NCBI GenBank assembly: GCA_044357715.1
Contig: JBIKPA010000127.1
Location: 1 to 8,089 of the forward strand
DNA: 8,089 bases
Direction of reading: 5' to 3'
DNA from: IMCC26207 sp044357715
GTDB taxonomy: Bacteria; Actinomycetota; Acidimicrobiia; Acidimicrobiales; Microtrichaceae
Below are positions 1-5,636 of this stretch, one piece after another; the first letter of the stretch is position 1, and each line of letters opens with the position of its first letter. Under the pieces are notes generated by a model. It ran no database searches. It had not been told where the DNA came from and saw only the letters and a list, made by a program, of their open reading frames with translations. The position numbers and the translations under genes were made by a program.

Positions 1-1
1 C

Positions 2-115
2 CACACCAACGGATGGACCATCAAAGAACAACCCAACACACCCGGCCGCTACACCATCACCACACCAACCGGCACCCAACTCAACACCCAACACCACCAC
101 AAACACAGCCCATAA
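2..115 (+). CDS. C-terminal fragment of a DUF222/HNH endonuclease-like protein (13E12 family), cut by window edge
   Basis: Reading from base 2 gives 37 residues, starting HTNGWTIKEQPNTPGRY and ending HHHKHSP before TAA at 113-115. The pattern (His-Thr-x-Gly-Trp, ~10 residues, Gly-Arg-Tyr-x-x-x-x-Pro-Thr-Gly, then a His/Pro-rich tail) is what I recognise as the end of actinobacterial DUF222 proteins with a C-terminal HNH nuclease domain, where the Trp and the aromatic-x-TPTG stretch follow the HNH motif. The HNH residues themselves lie outside the window, so nuclease activity cannot be judged. These genes are multi-copy in many actinobacteria and their biological role is poorly known. The DNA is very C/A-rich on this strand, with many CAC and ACC codons, unlike the genes to the right. 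It converges on the amidohydrolase gene. The assignment rests on a short tail only. Confidence 0.62.
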   Translation, partial: HTNGWTIKEQPNTPGRYTITTPTGTQLNTQHHHKHSP

Positions 116-143
116 ACCAACCACCCCGGCCGGGCAAGCAGGC

Positions 144-228
144 ATGCCAGCAGCAGCAGCACATCCAGCACACCCAGGCAGCACAGGCAGCACAGGCAGT
201 GAGGCAGTCAGTGAGTCAGTCAGGCAAG
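144..228. repeat. Graded degenerate short tandem repeats between two convergent genes
   Basis: Three repeat types follow one another: a CAG run near 148-160; a 9-bp unit CAGGCAGCA at 175-183 and 184-192 with a partial third copy at 193-199; then a 4-bp period from 197 to 228 (CAGT, GAGG, CAGT, CAGT, GAGT, CAGT, CAGG, CAAG). All are variations on CAG/CAGT, which suggests growth by replication slippage. The array fills most of the 104 bp between the DUF222 stop codon (113-115) and the amidohydrolase stop codon (220-222 on minus), and the latter lies inside the 4-bp array. On the minus strand TGA occurs there more than once and in two frames. No perfect terminator hairpin is evident in this gap. 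Confidence 0.7.
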
Positions 229-1125
229 ACCGAGGACTTTTCGCGCGTTCTCGCGCAGGAACTTCGGCCACACCTCGTCCTTGAGAGGCACATTCGGCAT
301 CTCAGAAAAGATGCGATCCAAGGTTAATCCCATCGGGAAATATCCCCCGTACATCACCTTGTCGCTACCACGCGTGTTGGCGTAATCAATGATTGCCTTT
401 GGGTAGTACTTCGGCGCGAAGGCAGAGGTTGAGTAATACAGATTCGGCCACTTGATCATGAGCTTTACTGCCAACTCCTCCCAAGGCTCCGCCCCATGTC
501 GCATAACGATGGTCAACTCAGGGAAGAACCAGCAAACCTCATCAAGCAACTCGGGCTTCTGACATGCCATCGGCACCCGTGGACCGGGCACGCCCGTGCA
601 CATAAAAATGGGAATCTCCAGTTCGCAGCATTTCGCATAGATCGGATACCAGCGCTTGTCATTGATCGGAACCTGCGGGCTATATCCAGCAGGAAACCCA
701 GCAAGTGCGCGCAACCCAGTGGTCTCATACGCCCTGACAATCTGCTCTACAGCCTTCATGCCCTCATTGGGGTCAACACCAATCGAGGGCAAGAACCGAT
801 CGGGGTGGTCAGTGAGTGCCCGCATCTGGTGCTTTCCACCTGCCCCGATCATGGCCATCTCAATCCCGTGGTGGTCCATCAACGCCAAGGTATGCGCCAC
901 CGGATCTTCGCCCGCTTCCATAGCACCAGGAACCTTTTTGAACATGTATTGCGCCGGAAACTCAAACTCTTCCTTCGATGCCGTGTCCTTGAGATTCGGT
1001 GCAAGAAACTCATAAATCGAACGGACATCGTCAAAAGGCAGGTCCATCATCGTGTCGATGATTCCGATTCCAGTTGGCATAGGCATGCCCGCCAACGTAG
1101 CGGAAGAATAGAACTCGGTTCTCAT
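220..1125 (-). CDS. Amidohydrolase-2 (ACMSD-like TIM-barrel) family protein lacking most canonical metal ligands
   Basis: This 301-residue protein has the layout of the amidohydrolase-2 superfamily, which includes decarboxylases and hydrolases with one divalent metal: an N-terminal Ile-Asp start of the barrel (23-28), a mid-protein GVDPNEG segment, a FPAGY strand, VMRHG near 210, and a C-terminal VMYGGYFP plus FLRENARKVLGL helix. In canonical members IDxHxH, a later His and a GxDxP Asp bind the metal. Here IDxHxH reads IDTMMD, the GxDxP Asp position is Tyr262, and only His210 is clearly kept. The protein may therefore use another metal site or be non-hydrolytic. I recall related ligand-poor proteins in mycobacteria, but the substrate is unknown. 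The start at 1125 is preferred because GGGAG lies 7 nt upstream; the longer frame to 1266 runs antisense to conserved phosphonate hydrolase sequence. The stop codon sits in a 4-bp repeat array. The gene is divergent from the phosphonate hydrolase gene. Confidence 0.83.
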   Translation of the reverse strand: MRTEFYSSATLAGMPMPTGIGIIDTMMDLPFDDVRSIYEFLAPNLKDTASKEEFEFPAQYMFKKVPGAMEAGEDPVAHTLALMDHHGIEMAMIGAGGKHQMRALTDHPDRFLPSIGVDPNEGMKAVEQIVRAYETTGLRALAGFPAGYSPQVPINDKRWYPIYAKCCELEIPIFMCTGVPGPRVPMACQKPELLDEVCWFFPELTIVMRHGAEPWEELAVKLMIKWPNLYYSTSAFAPKYYPKAIIDYANTRGSDKVMYGGYFPMGLTLDRIFSEMPNVPLKDEVWPKFLRENARKVLGLA

Positions 1126-1171
1126 TCTGCTGCTCCCAGTTTCGGGCGGGCCTCGCCAATTCAGACAGACT
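1126..1171. promoter_or_regulatory. 46-bp divergent intergenic region (amidohydrolase / phosphonate hydrolase)
   Basis: Both genes start outward from this very short gap, so their promoters must overlap each other or lie inside the opposite gene. A ribosome binding site is visible for the minus-strand gene only. I see no convincing -10/-35 pair. The right-hand gene has only GTG/TTG starts and no Shine-Dalgarno, so it may be leaderless or misassigned at its 5' end. Confidence 0.35.
1133..1137 (-). promoter_or_regulatory. Ribosome binding site that fixes the amidohydrolase start
   Basis: On the minus strand GGGAG lies 7 nt before the ATG at 1125-1123. This is the only good Shine-Dalgarno near any in-frame start, and it argues against the start at 1266 and the internal ATGs at 1086 and 1080. 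Confidence 0.6.
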
Positions 1172-2791
1172 GTGTTGGTGAACGATTCCGCAGACACCAG
1201 CAGCACCGGCACCGGCACCAGCACCAGCGAGGGCAGCAGGTCACTGCCAAACATTTTGCTGATCACCTTGGATCAGTTTCGAGCCGACTGCTTGTCGGCC
1301 GCTGGCCACCCCGTTGTGCGTACCCCAAATCTTGACCGCCTTGCAGAACAAGGCCTGCGCTTTAGCAATCACTACAGCAACTGTGCTCCTTGCGCTCCGG
1401 GGCGCGCCTCGCTGCTTACTGGGCTCTGGCAGATGAACCATCGAGTGACAAACAACGGCGCTCCGCTAGCAGACAACCTTCCGATGTTGCCTCGCGAGCT
1501 ACGCAGAGCGGGTTACGACCCAACCTTGTTTGGTTACACCGACACCGCACTTGACCCAGCCACTTTGGAACACAACGACCCAAGGCGTTGTAGCTACGAA
1601 CAGCCCATGGATGGGTTTTCGGTGGGGGTTCTCCTTGACGACAACATTGACCCCTGGATTGAGTGGTTAGCAGGTCAAGGTTTTTCCGTTCCCGAGGAGA
1701 ACCGCAAAATCTACGACCCAGCACCCATAGAGATCCCAGAAGGCAGGGGTGCAACTTGGCAACCAGCGACCTATTCAGCAGAGCAAACCGAGTCGGCCTT
1801 CCTCACCGAGACAGCCCTCAAATGGATCTCTTCTCCTGACCGAGGCACTGACCCATGGTGTGCGCATCTGTCCTATCTGCGGCCTCATCCCCCCTACCTA
1901 GTTCCATCCCCGTACAACAACATGTTTGACCCAGCAGATATGCCACCGGCGCTGCGACACCGCACTCTGCAAGAAGAGGCCGAACAACACCCCTTCTTGG
2001 CGGCAGCACTCACGATCGTTCCATCCCCAGCAGAGGAACTTGACCAACGCCAACTACAGGCCACCTACTTCGGCATGATCGCAGAAGTAGACCATCAGGT
2101 CGGGGTACTCCTAGATGGGCTCGAACAGCTCGGTTTCGCCGAAGACACCATCGTGGTCCTGACCTCGGACCATGGTGAACAACTCGGCGACCACTGGTTC
2201 CTAGAGAAGCTCGGGTTCTTCGATCAGAGCTATCGGATTCCCCTGATCATTCGGGCACCTAGCCGCATTGAGCAGCCCGGCCGCGTTGTTGAGGCCTTCA
2301 CCGAAAACGTTGACATTTTCCCGACACTGCTCGACCTCATCGGAATCACCCCACCAGATTTTTGCGACGGCGCTAGCTTGGCACCATTCCTTGATCAAGC
2401 ATCTCTGCCACCTACGGGCCCAGAGCACTGGCGCTCAGCAGTGCACTTTGAATTCGACTTTCGCGAGCCAAACAGCACCATCATCGAGTCGATCTTTGCA
2501 ATCCGCCAAGACCAGTGCGCCATCTCTGTCATACGTGACCACGAGGCAAAATATGTGCACTTCGCTGGTGGTTTACCTCCGCTTTTCTTTGATCTGCGCA
2601 CCGATCCCGAGGAGCTCTACAACCGAGCCGAAGACCCTTCTCTAACAAGCACCGTATTGAGCTATGCGCAACGGCTACTCAGCATGAAACTCGAACACTC
2701 TGATCCGCGACTCGCGAATACTCGTGCCACGGGGTTTGGAACGATTCACCGACCCGACCCACCGCGGCCCGACAGCCAATCCCCTGCCTAG
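1172..2791 (+). CDS. Phosphonate monoester hydrolase / phosphodiesterase (formylglycine-dependent sulfatase superfamily)
   Basis: This 539-residue hydrolase resembles the Rhizobium and Burkholderia phosphonate monoester hydrolases (~514 residues), cytoplasmic promiscuous enzymes that cleave phosphonate monoesters, phosphodiesters and some sulfate esters. Active-site residues visible by family comparison are Asp34-Gln35 (LDQ, metal), Cys74 in CAPGR (the CxPxR motif, oxidised to formylglycine), Arg78, Asn89 in MNHR, Tyr122-Thr123 in GYT, His239 in RPHPPY, Asp333-His334 in TSDHGE, and Lys346. The set appears complete. The MNHR and AGYDPTLFGYTDT segments distinguish this group from ordinary arylsulfatases. 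No signal peptide is present, in keeping with a cytoplasmic enzyme. The first ~24 residues are a Ser/Thr/Gly tail encoded by an (ACC-RGC)4 repeat at 1205-1228. Possible starts are GTG 1172, TTG 1175 and GTG 1178, none with a clear Shine-Dalgarno. A formylglycine-generating enzyme is required and is not in the window. The exact substrate is unknown. Confidence 0.88.
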   Translation: MLVNDSADTSSTGTGTSTSEGSRSLPNILLITLDQFRADCLSAAGHPVVRTPNLDRLAEQGLRFSNHYSNCAPCAPGRASLLTGLWQMNHRVTNNGAPLADNLPMLPRELRRAGYDPTLFGYTDTALDPATLEHNDPRRCSYEQPMDGFSVGVLLDDNIDPWIEWLAGQGFSVPEENRKIYDPAPIEIPEGRGATWQPATYSAEQTESAFLTETALKWISSPDRGTDPWCAHLSYLRPHPPYLVPSPYNNMFDPADMPPALRHRTLQEEAEQHPFLAAALTIVPSPAEELDQRQLQATYFGMIAEVDHQVGVLLDGLEQLGFAEDTIVVLTSDHGEQLGDHWFLEKLGFFDQSYRIPLIIRAPSRIEQPGRVVEAFTENVDIFPTLLDLIGITPPDFCDGASLAPFLDQASLPPTGPEHWRSAVHFEFDFREPNSTIIESIFAIRQDQCAISVIRDHEAKYVHFAGGLPPLFFDLRTDPEELYNRAEDPSLTSTVLSYAQRLLSMKLEHSDPRLANTRATGFGTIHRPDPPRPDSQSPA

Positions 2792-2821
2792 AACGAAAAG
2801 CCCGACCTAGACCTCAACAAC

Positions 2822-2836
2822 GGTAGGGTAACTACC
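2822..2836 (+). promoter_or_regulatory. Small inverted repeat upstream of the cation transporter, possible promoter or operator
   Basis: GGTAG (2822-2826) and CTACC (2832-2836) form a 5-bp inverted repeat around GGTAA. The embedded TAGGGT (2824-2829) fits an actinobacterial TANNNT -10 box, but there is no good -35. The 92 bp between the phosphonate hydrolase stop and the transporter ATG show no other structure and are too short for a magnesium riboswitch. Confidence 0.22.
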
Positions 2837-2883
2837 TCGTTCGGCTTCCTACTTTGGTCGCCCCGACACTGTCTCGAACAGCC

Positions 2884-4140
2884 ATGGCCAGTCGGTTCCG
2901 CATTCCGAGTCCGCGTCCCTTGGAGCTTCGCCGCAGGCTGGTTGATCTCCTCGGGCCGACCGGGGATGCCACGCGCCAAAGCTTGGTTGCTCTTGGAGTC
3001 AACTCGAGCACCAGCTTTGCGGCAGGTGCCGTGCTTGGATCGATTACTGGCACCCTTGAGCTTCTCCCAGGGCTACTAGTCATGATTCCCGCAGCAATCG
3101 GACTGCGGGGAAACATCTTTGGTGCAGTGGGAAACCGCATTTCTACGGCAATCCATACGGGTACCTTTCGAGTCTCTACAAAACGCGAGTCGGTCCTGAT
3201 TCAAAACGTTTTGGCATCAATGTCGCTCACGTTCATCTTGTCGCTACTTCTGGCCTTCTTAGCCAAAATCATCTCGGTTGCATTCGGTATTCAAAACACG
3301 ATCAGTGTTCTTGACCTAGCGCTGATCTCGGTTCTTGGTGGAGTCATCGCAAGTGTGATCGTTCTTGCCGCAACCGTTCTGCTCTCCATTGGCGCAGTTC
3401 GAAGAGAGTGGGACCTTGACAACCTTGTTGCACCAACAGTGTCCACACTCGGCGATGTGGTCACCATCCCGGCGCTCTTCCTAGCTACCAAACTTCTTGG
3501 CCACGGCTCATTTACAACTGCAGTTGGCTGGTTCATGGTCCTGCTGACACTGATCGTAATTCTGATGAGTCTGCGCACGCATCTGGCCTTGTTTCGTCAG
3601 ATCATTCGTGAATCACTCCCCGTACTCAGCATCGCTCTGGTCCTTTCTACGCTCGCCGGAATTGCAGTTGCGAGTCAGATGTCTCTCTTTACCGGGTTTC
3701 CTGCCCTACTCGTGTTACTGCCGGCCTTTGTCAGTTCCGCTGGAGCGCTCGGTGGAATCCTTGCTAGCCGCATGGCCACCAACCTGCATCTTGGCCTAGT
3801 TGACCCGGTCATGGTTCCGGGCCGCGAGGCGCGTCGAGATGCTTTACTCGTGCTGCTCATCGGGTTCCCCGTCTTTGTGTTCAACGGAATAGGCGCATAC
3901 GTAATCGGAACCCTTCTTGGCCAAGCAAGTCCGGGGTTGGGTTGGATGGTGGCATCGTCACTAGCTGGCGGACTGTTCGCCGTGCTCTTCGTAATTGCCT
4001 TGGCCTACTACGGCACCATCGCAGCATGGCGCTCCAACCTTGACCCTGACACATACGGCATTCCCGTAGTGACCGCCTCGGTTGACTTCGTAGGAGTAGT
4101 AGCGCTGATTTTGGCGCTCGTCGCGTTCGGAATTGCCTAA
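2884..4140 (+). CDS. MgtE/SLC41-like divalent cation (Mg2+) transporter with two membrane domains, no CBS domains
   Basis: This 418-residue, highly hydrophobic inner-membrane protein is built from two copies of the MgtE membrane domain (~5 helices each). Copy one carries PGLLVMIPAAIGLRGN from residue 62 and copy two PALLVLLPAFVSSAGA from residue 273; each is followed by a Gly-rich stretch ending in an (S/A)xRx(S/A)T-xx-H signature (NRISTAIH, SRMATNLH). Each half ends with a related block, NLVAPTVSTLGDVV (Asp191) and YGIPVVTASVDFVG (Asp401); these Asp residues match the pore Asp that binds Mg2+ in MgtE. The cytoplasmic N and CBS domains that gate bacterial MgtE are missing, so the fold resembles the eukaryotic SLC41 layout. 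Ion specificity is inferred from the family. The ATG at 2884 is chosen; an in-frame TTG at 2854 would add 10 residues. Neither has a good Shine-Dalgarno. The gene follows the phosphonate hydrolase by 92 bp and could be co-transcribed or have its own promoter. Confidence 0.85.
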   Translation: MASRFRIPSPRPLELRRRLVDLLGPTGDATRQSLVALGVNSSTSFAAGAVLGSITGTLELLPGLLVMIPAAIGLRGNIFGAVGNRISTAIHTGTFRVSTKRESVLIQNVLASMSLTFILSLLLAFLAKIISVAFGIQNTISVLDLALISVLGGVIASVIVLAATVLLSIGAVRREWDLDNLVAPTVSTLGDVVTIPALFLATKLLGHGSFTTAVGWFMVLLTLIVILMSLRTHLALFRQIIRESLPVLSIALVLSTLAGIAVASQMSLFTGFPALLVLLPAFVSSAGALGGILASRMATNLHLGLVDPVMVPGREARRDALLVLLIGFPVFVFNGIGAYVIGTLLGQASPGLGWMVASSLAGGLFAVLFVIALAYYGTIAAWRSNLDPDTYGIPVVTASVDFVGVVALILALVAFGIA

Positions 4141-4170
4141 CTGGCTCAGCCAGCAGAACCGTTGAGCCAG
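4141..4170. terminator. Hairpin between convergent genes, candidate bidirectional terminator
   Basis: CTGGCTCA (4141-4148) can pair fully with TGAGCCAG (4163-4170) across a 14-nt loop. It begins directly after the transporter stop codon and lies 10-39 bp past the phoH stop codon. There is no T-run on either side, so it is not a textbook intrinsic terminator, but actinobacterial terminators often lack the tract. Confidence 0.35.
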
Positions 4171-4181
4171 CAGAATCGTTT
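4148..4181. repeat. 17-bp tandem duplication in the convergent gap
   Basis: AGCCAGCAGAACCGTT (4148-4163) and AGCCAGCAGAATCGTT (4165-4180) differ at one base and are tandem with a 17-bp period. The second copy overlaps the first bases of the phoH stop codon (TTA at 4180-4182 on plus). It looks like a recent local duplication and supplies one arm of the overlapping hairpin. Confidence 0.75.
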
Positions 4182-5472
4182 AGCCGGCGCCGAGCAGTTC
4201 AGTTACCAGCGCTGCGACGGGGCTTCGCTCAGATCTTGTGAGCGTGACATGGCCAAAGAGTGCATTTCCGCGCAGGGTGGATACCACCGAGGCCACGCCG
4301 TCATAGCGTCCCACATGAAGATTGTCTCGCTGGGCAACATCGTGAGTCAGTACGACTCGACTACCAGCGCCAAGGCGAGTGAGTGCAGTGAGCAGCACCA
4401 TTTTCTCTAAGTTCTGCGCCTCGTCAACAATCACAAACGTGTCGGTCAAGGTACGGCCACGAATATGCGTAAGCGGTAACACCTCGAGAAGTTTGCGAGA
4501 AATGACTTCCTCAATGACCTCAGGCCCAGCGATTGACTCAAGGGCATCATTGACTGCTGCCGCCCACGGGCCCATTTTTTCGTCTGCGTCACCAGGAAGG
4601 AATCCAAGATCTTGCCCACCCACTGCATACAGCGGCCGGAATACGATCACCTTTTTTTGTGTCCTGCGCTCTAACACGGCTTCTAGGCCAGCGGCTAAGG
4701 CCAGCACCGACTTACCGGTGCCTGCAGGGCCACCAAGGGAGACAATCCCAACGCTGTCATCGCTCAAGAGATCGAGTGCAACGCGCTGTTCAGCGGAACG
4801 TCCGCGAACATCAAATAGGTGGCGGTCACCGTCCAAAAGATGTGCCCGACCATCATGGTGCATACGCGCTAGTGCAGAGCTTCCCGGCGCACGCAGCACT
4901 ATTCCAGCGTTCGTTGGCAACTCAGAAGCCTCGGGCAAAACCAGACTGCGCTCTTGGTACAGACGGTCAATGGTCTCGCCATCGGTCGCTACCTCAACTA
5001 GGCCAGACCAACTCTGGGAACCACCCGTAATCTCATTGCGGTATTCCTCTGCTCCAAGGCCTGCGACCGAGGCCTTCAGCCGAAGTGGCAGATCTTTACT
5101 AACCAGAGTAACCAAGAGGCCTTTGTCGGCAAGGTTTCTCGCCACAGCCAGAATCCGATGATCGTTCTCTGAAGACGAAAAAGCGGCAGGCAGGCTTGAG
5201 GTATCAACATGGTTGAGTTCCACCCGCACTGTTCCACCGACATCGTTCACAGGAATCGGTTCGGTGAGCGTTCCATGTTCGATACGTAAGCGCTCTAAAT
5301 ACCTCAGCGCTTCCCGGGCGGACCATCCCAGTTCGGGGTGAAGGCGCTTGGCCTCCAGCTCCATGAGGACCACGAGTGGTACGACCACTTCATGCTCTTC
5401 AAACTTTTCCAATGCTGCAGGGTCCGCCAGCAGCACCGAAGTGTCGAGGACATAGGTGCGAGTATCGATCAT
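4180..5472 (-). CDS. PIN-PhoH fusion protein (PhoH2-type ATPase/ribonuclease)
   Basis: This 430-residue protein joins an N-terminal PIN ribonuclease domain to a C-terminal PhoH ATPase domain. The PIN part begins TRTYVLDTSVLLADP, with acidic residues Asp10 and Glu38 (in LMELEAKR) and a further Asp in NDHRILAVA that would form the metal site. The ATPase part has Walker A GPAGTGKS (248-255, Lys254) and Walker B VIVDEAQN (Asp350-Glu351), followed by SRVVLTHD. Characterised actinobacterial PhoH2 proteins unwind and cleave RNA with ATP; a cytoplasmic role in RNA turnover is therefore likely. The start at 5472 has GGAGGGG 9 nt upstream and places the PIN motif at the usual distance from the N terminus; the 15-residue longer frame from 5517 is rejected. 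It is convergent with the cation transporter and divergent from the proline-rich membrane protein. Two GTTCATA repeats upstream hint at phosphate control. Confidence 0.93.
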   Translation of the reverse strand: MIDTRTYVLDTSVLLADPAALEKFEEHEVVVPLVVLMELEAKRLHPELGWSAREALRYLERLRIEHGTLTEPIPVNDVGGTVRVELNHVDTSSLPAAFSSSENDHRILAVARNLADKGLLVTLVSKDLPLRLKASVAGLGAEEYRNEITGGSQSWSGLVEVATDGETIDRLYQERSLVLPEASELPTNAGIVLRAPGSSALARMHHDGRAHLLDGDRHLFDVRGRSAEQRVALDLLSDDSVGIVSLGGPAGTGKSVLALAAGLEAVLERRTQKKVIVFRPLYAVGGQDLGFLPGDADEKMGPWAAAVNDALESIAGPEVIEEVISRKLLEVLPLTHIRGRTLTDTFVIVDEAQNLEKMVLLTALTRLGAGSRVVLTHDVAQRDNLHVGRYDGVASVVSTLRGNALFGHVTLTRSERSPVAALVTELLGAG

Positions 5473-5481
5473 CTGACGGTA

Positions 5482-5488
5482 CCCCTCC
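5482..5488 (-). promoter_or_regulatory. Ribosome binding site of the PIN-PhoH gene
   Basis: On the minus strand GGAGGGG lies 9 nt before the ATG at 5472-5470. It selects this start over the in-frame ATG at 5517. Confidence 0.7.
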
Positions 5489-5524
5489 GAGACACTCTGC
5501 GCGCGGCATGCAGGCACTCAAAAC

Positions 5525-5542
5525 TATGAACTTCTTATGAAC
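5525..5542 (-). promoter_or_regulatory. PHO-box-like direct repeat upstream of phoH
   Basis: On the minus strand GTTCATA occurs twice (5542-5536 and 5531-5525) separated by AGAA, giving an 11-bp period, one helical turn. PhoP/PhoB-type response regulators bind 7-bp direct repeats with 4-bp spacers: Streptomyces sites carry GTTCACC-like units and the E. coli box carries TGTCAT-like units. The repeats sit 53-70 bp upstream of the phoH start, a suitable place for activation. The site also lies ~95 bp before the plus-strand membrane protein, so it could serve that gene. Only two units are present and I see no strong -10 next to them; binding is an inference. Confidence 0.38.
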
Positions 5543-5574
5543 GAGGTAGAGGACGGATTTTCAGACCGAGTCAC

Positions 5575-5580
5575 TAGAGT
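5575..5580 (+). promoter_or_regulatory. Possible -10 element of the proline-rich membrane protein gene
   Basis: TAGAGT fits the actinobacterial TANNNT -10 pattern and lies 56 bp before the start codon. No clear -35 hexamer is found 16-18 bp upstream, so the call is weak. Confidence 0.2.
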
Positions 5581-5636
5581 AGAAAGGGAGTTGCAAAGCA
5601 CACGCGCCGTATCCGCCGAGCCGAGGAGGACAACTG

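Noticed and set aside
124..135. CCCCGGCCGGG palindrome after the DUF222 stop as a terminator
   Set aside because: It has no loop and no T-run; this is probably chance in GC-rich DNA.
13..327. 104-codon open frame on plus across the left edge and the repeats
   Set aside because: His/Gln/Pro-rich translation of low-complexity DNA; the DUF222 tail in the next frame explains 2-115 better.
1177..1183. Single GTTCACC on minus, an exact Streptomyces-type PHO unit, upstream of the amidohydrolase
   Set aside because: No second unit lies 11 bp away on either side and it is within the coding start of the phosphonate hydrolase; a 7-mer alone is expected by chance.
1126..1266. N-terminal extension of the amidohydrolase that looks like a signal peptide (LLPSLVLVPVPVLLVSA)
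   Set aside because: It is the antisense of the phosphonate hydrolase tail and its conserved first strand, it has no ribosome binding site at 1266, and the start at 1125 has a good one.
496..1335. 279-codon open frame on plus opposite the amidohydrolase
   Set aside because: The translation is Arg/His-rich with no recognisable domain, and it overlaps both better-supported genes; it is a shadow frame.
2792..2883. Magnesium-sensing riboswitch before the cation transporter
   Set aside because: The gap is only 92 bp and shows a single 5-bp hairpin, far too little for an M-box or similar aptamer.
4379..5161. 260-codon open frame on plus opposite PIN-PhoH
   Set aside because: It is antisense to the Walker motifs and PIN core, and its Ser/Arg-rich translation has no domain.
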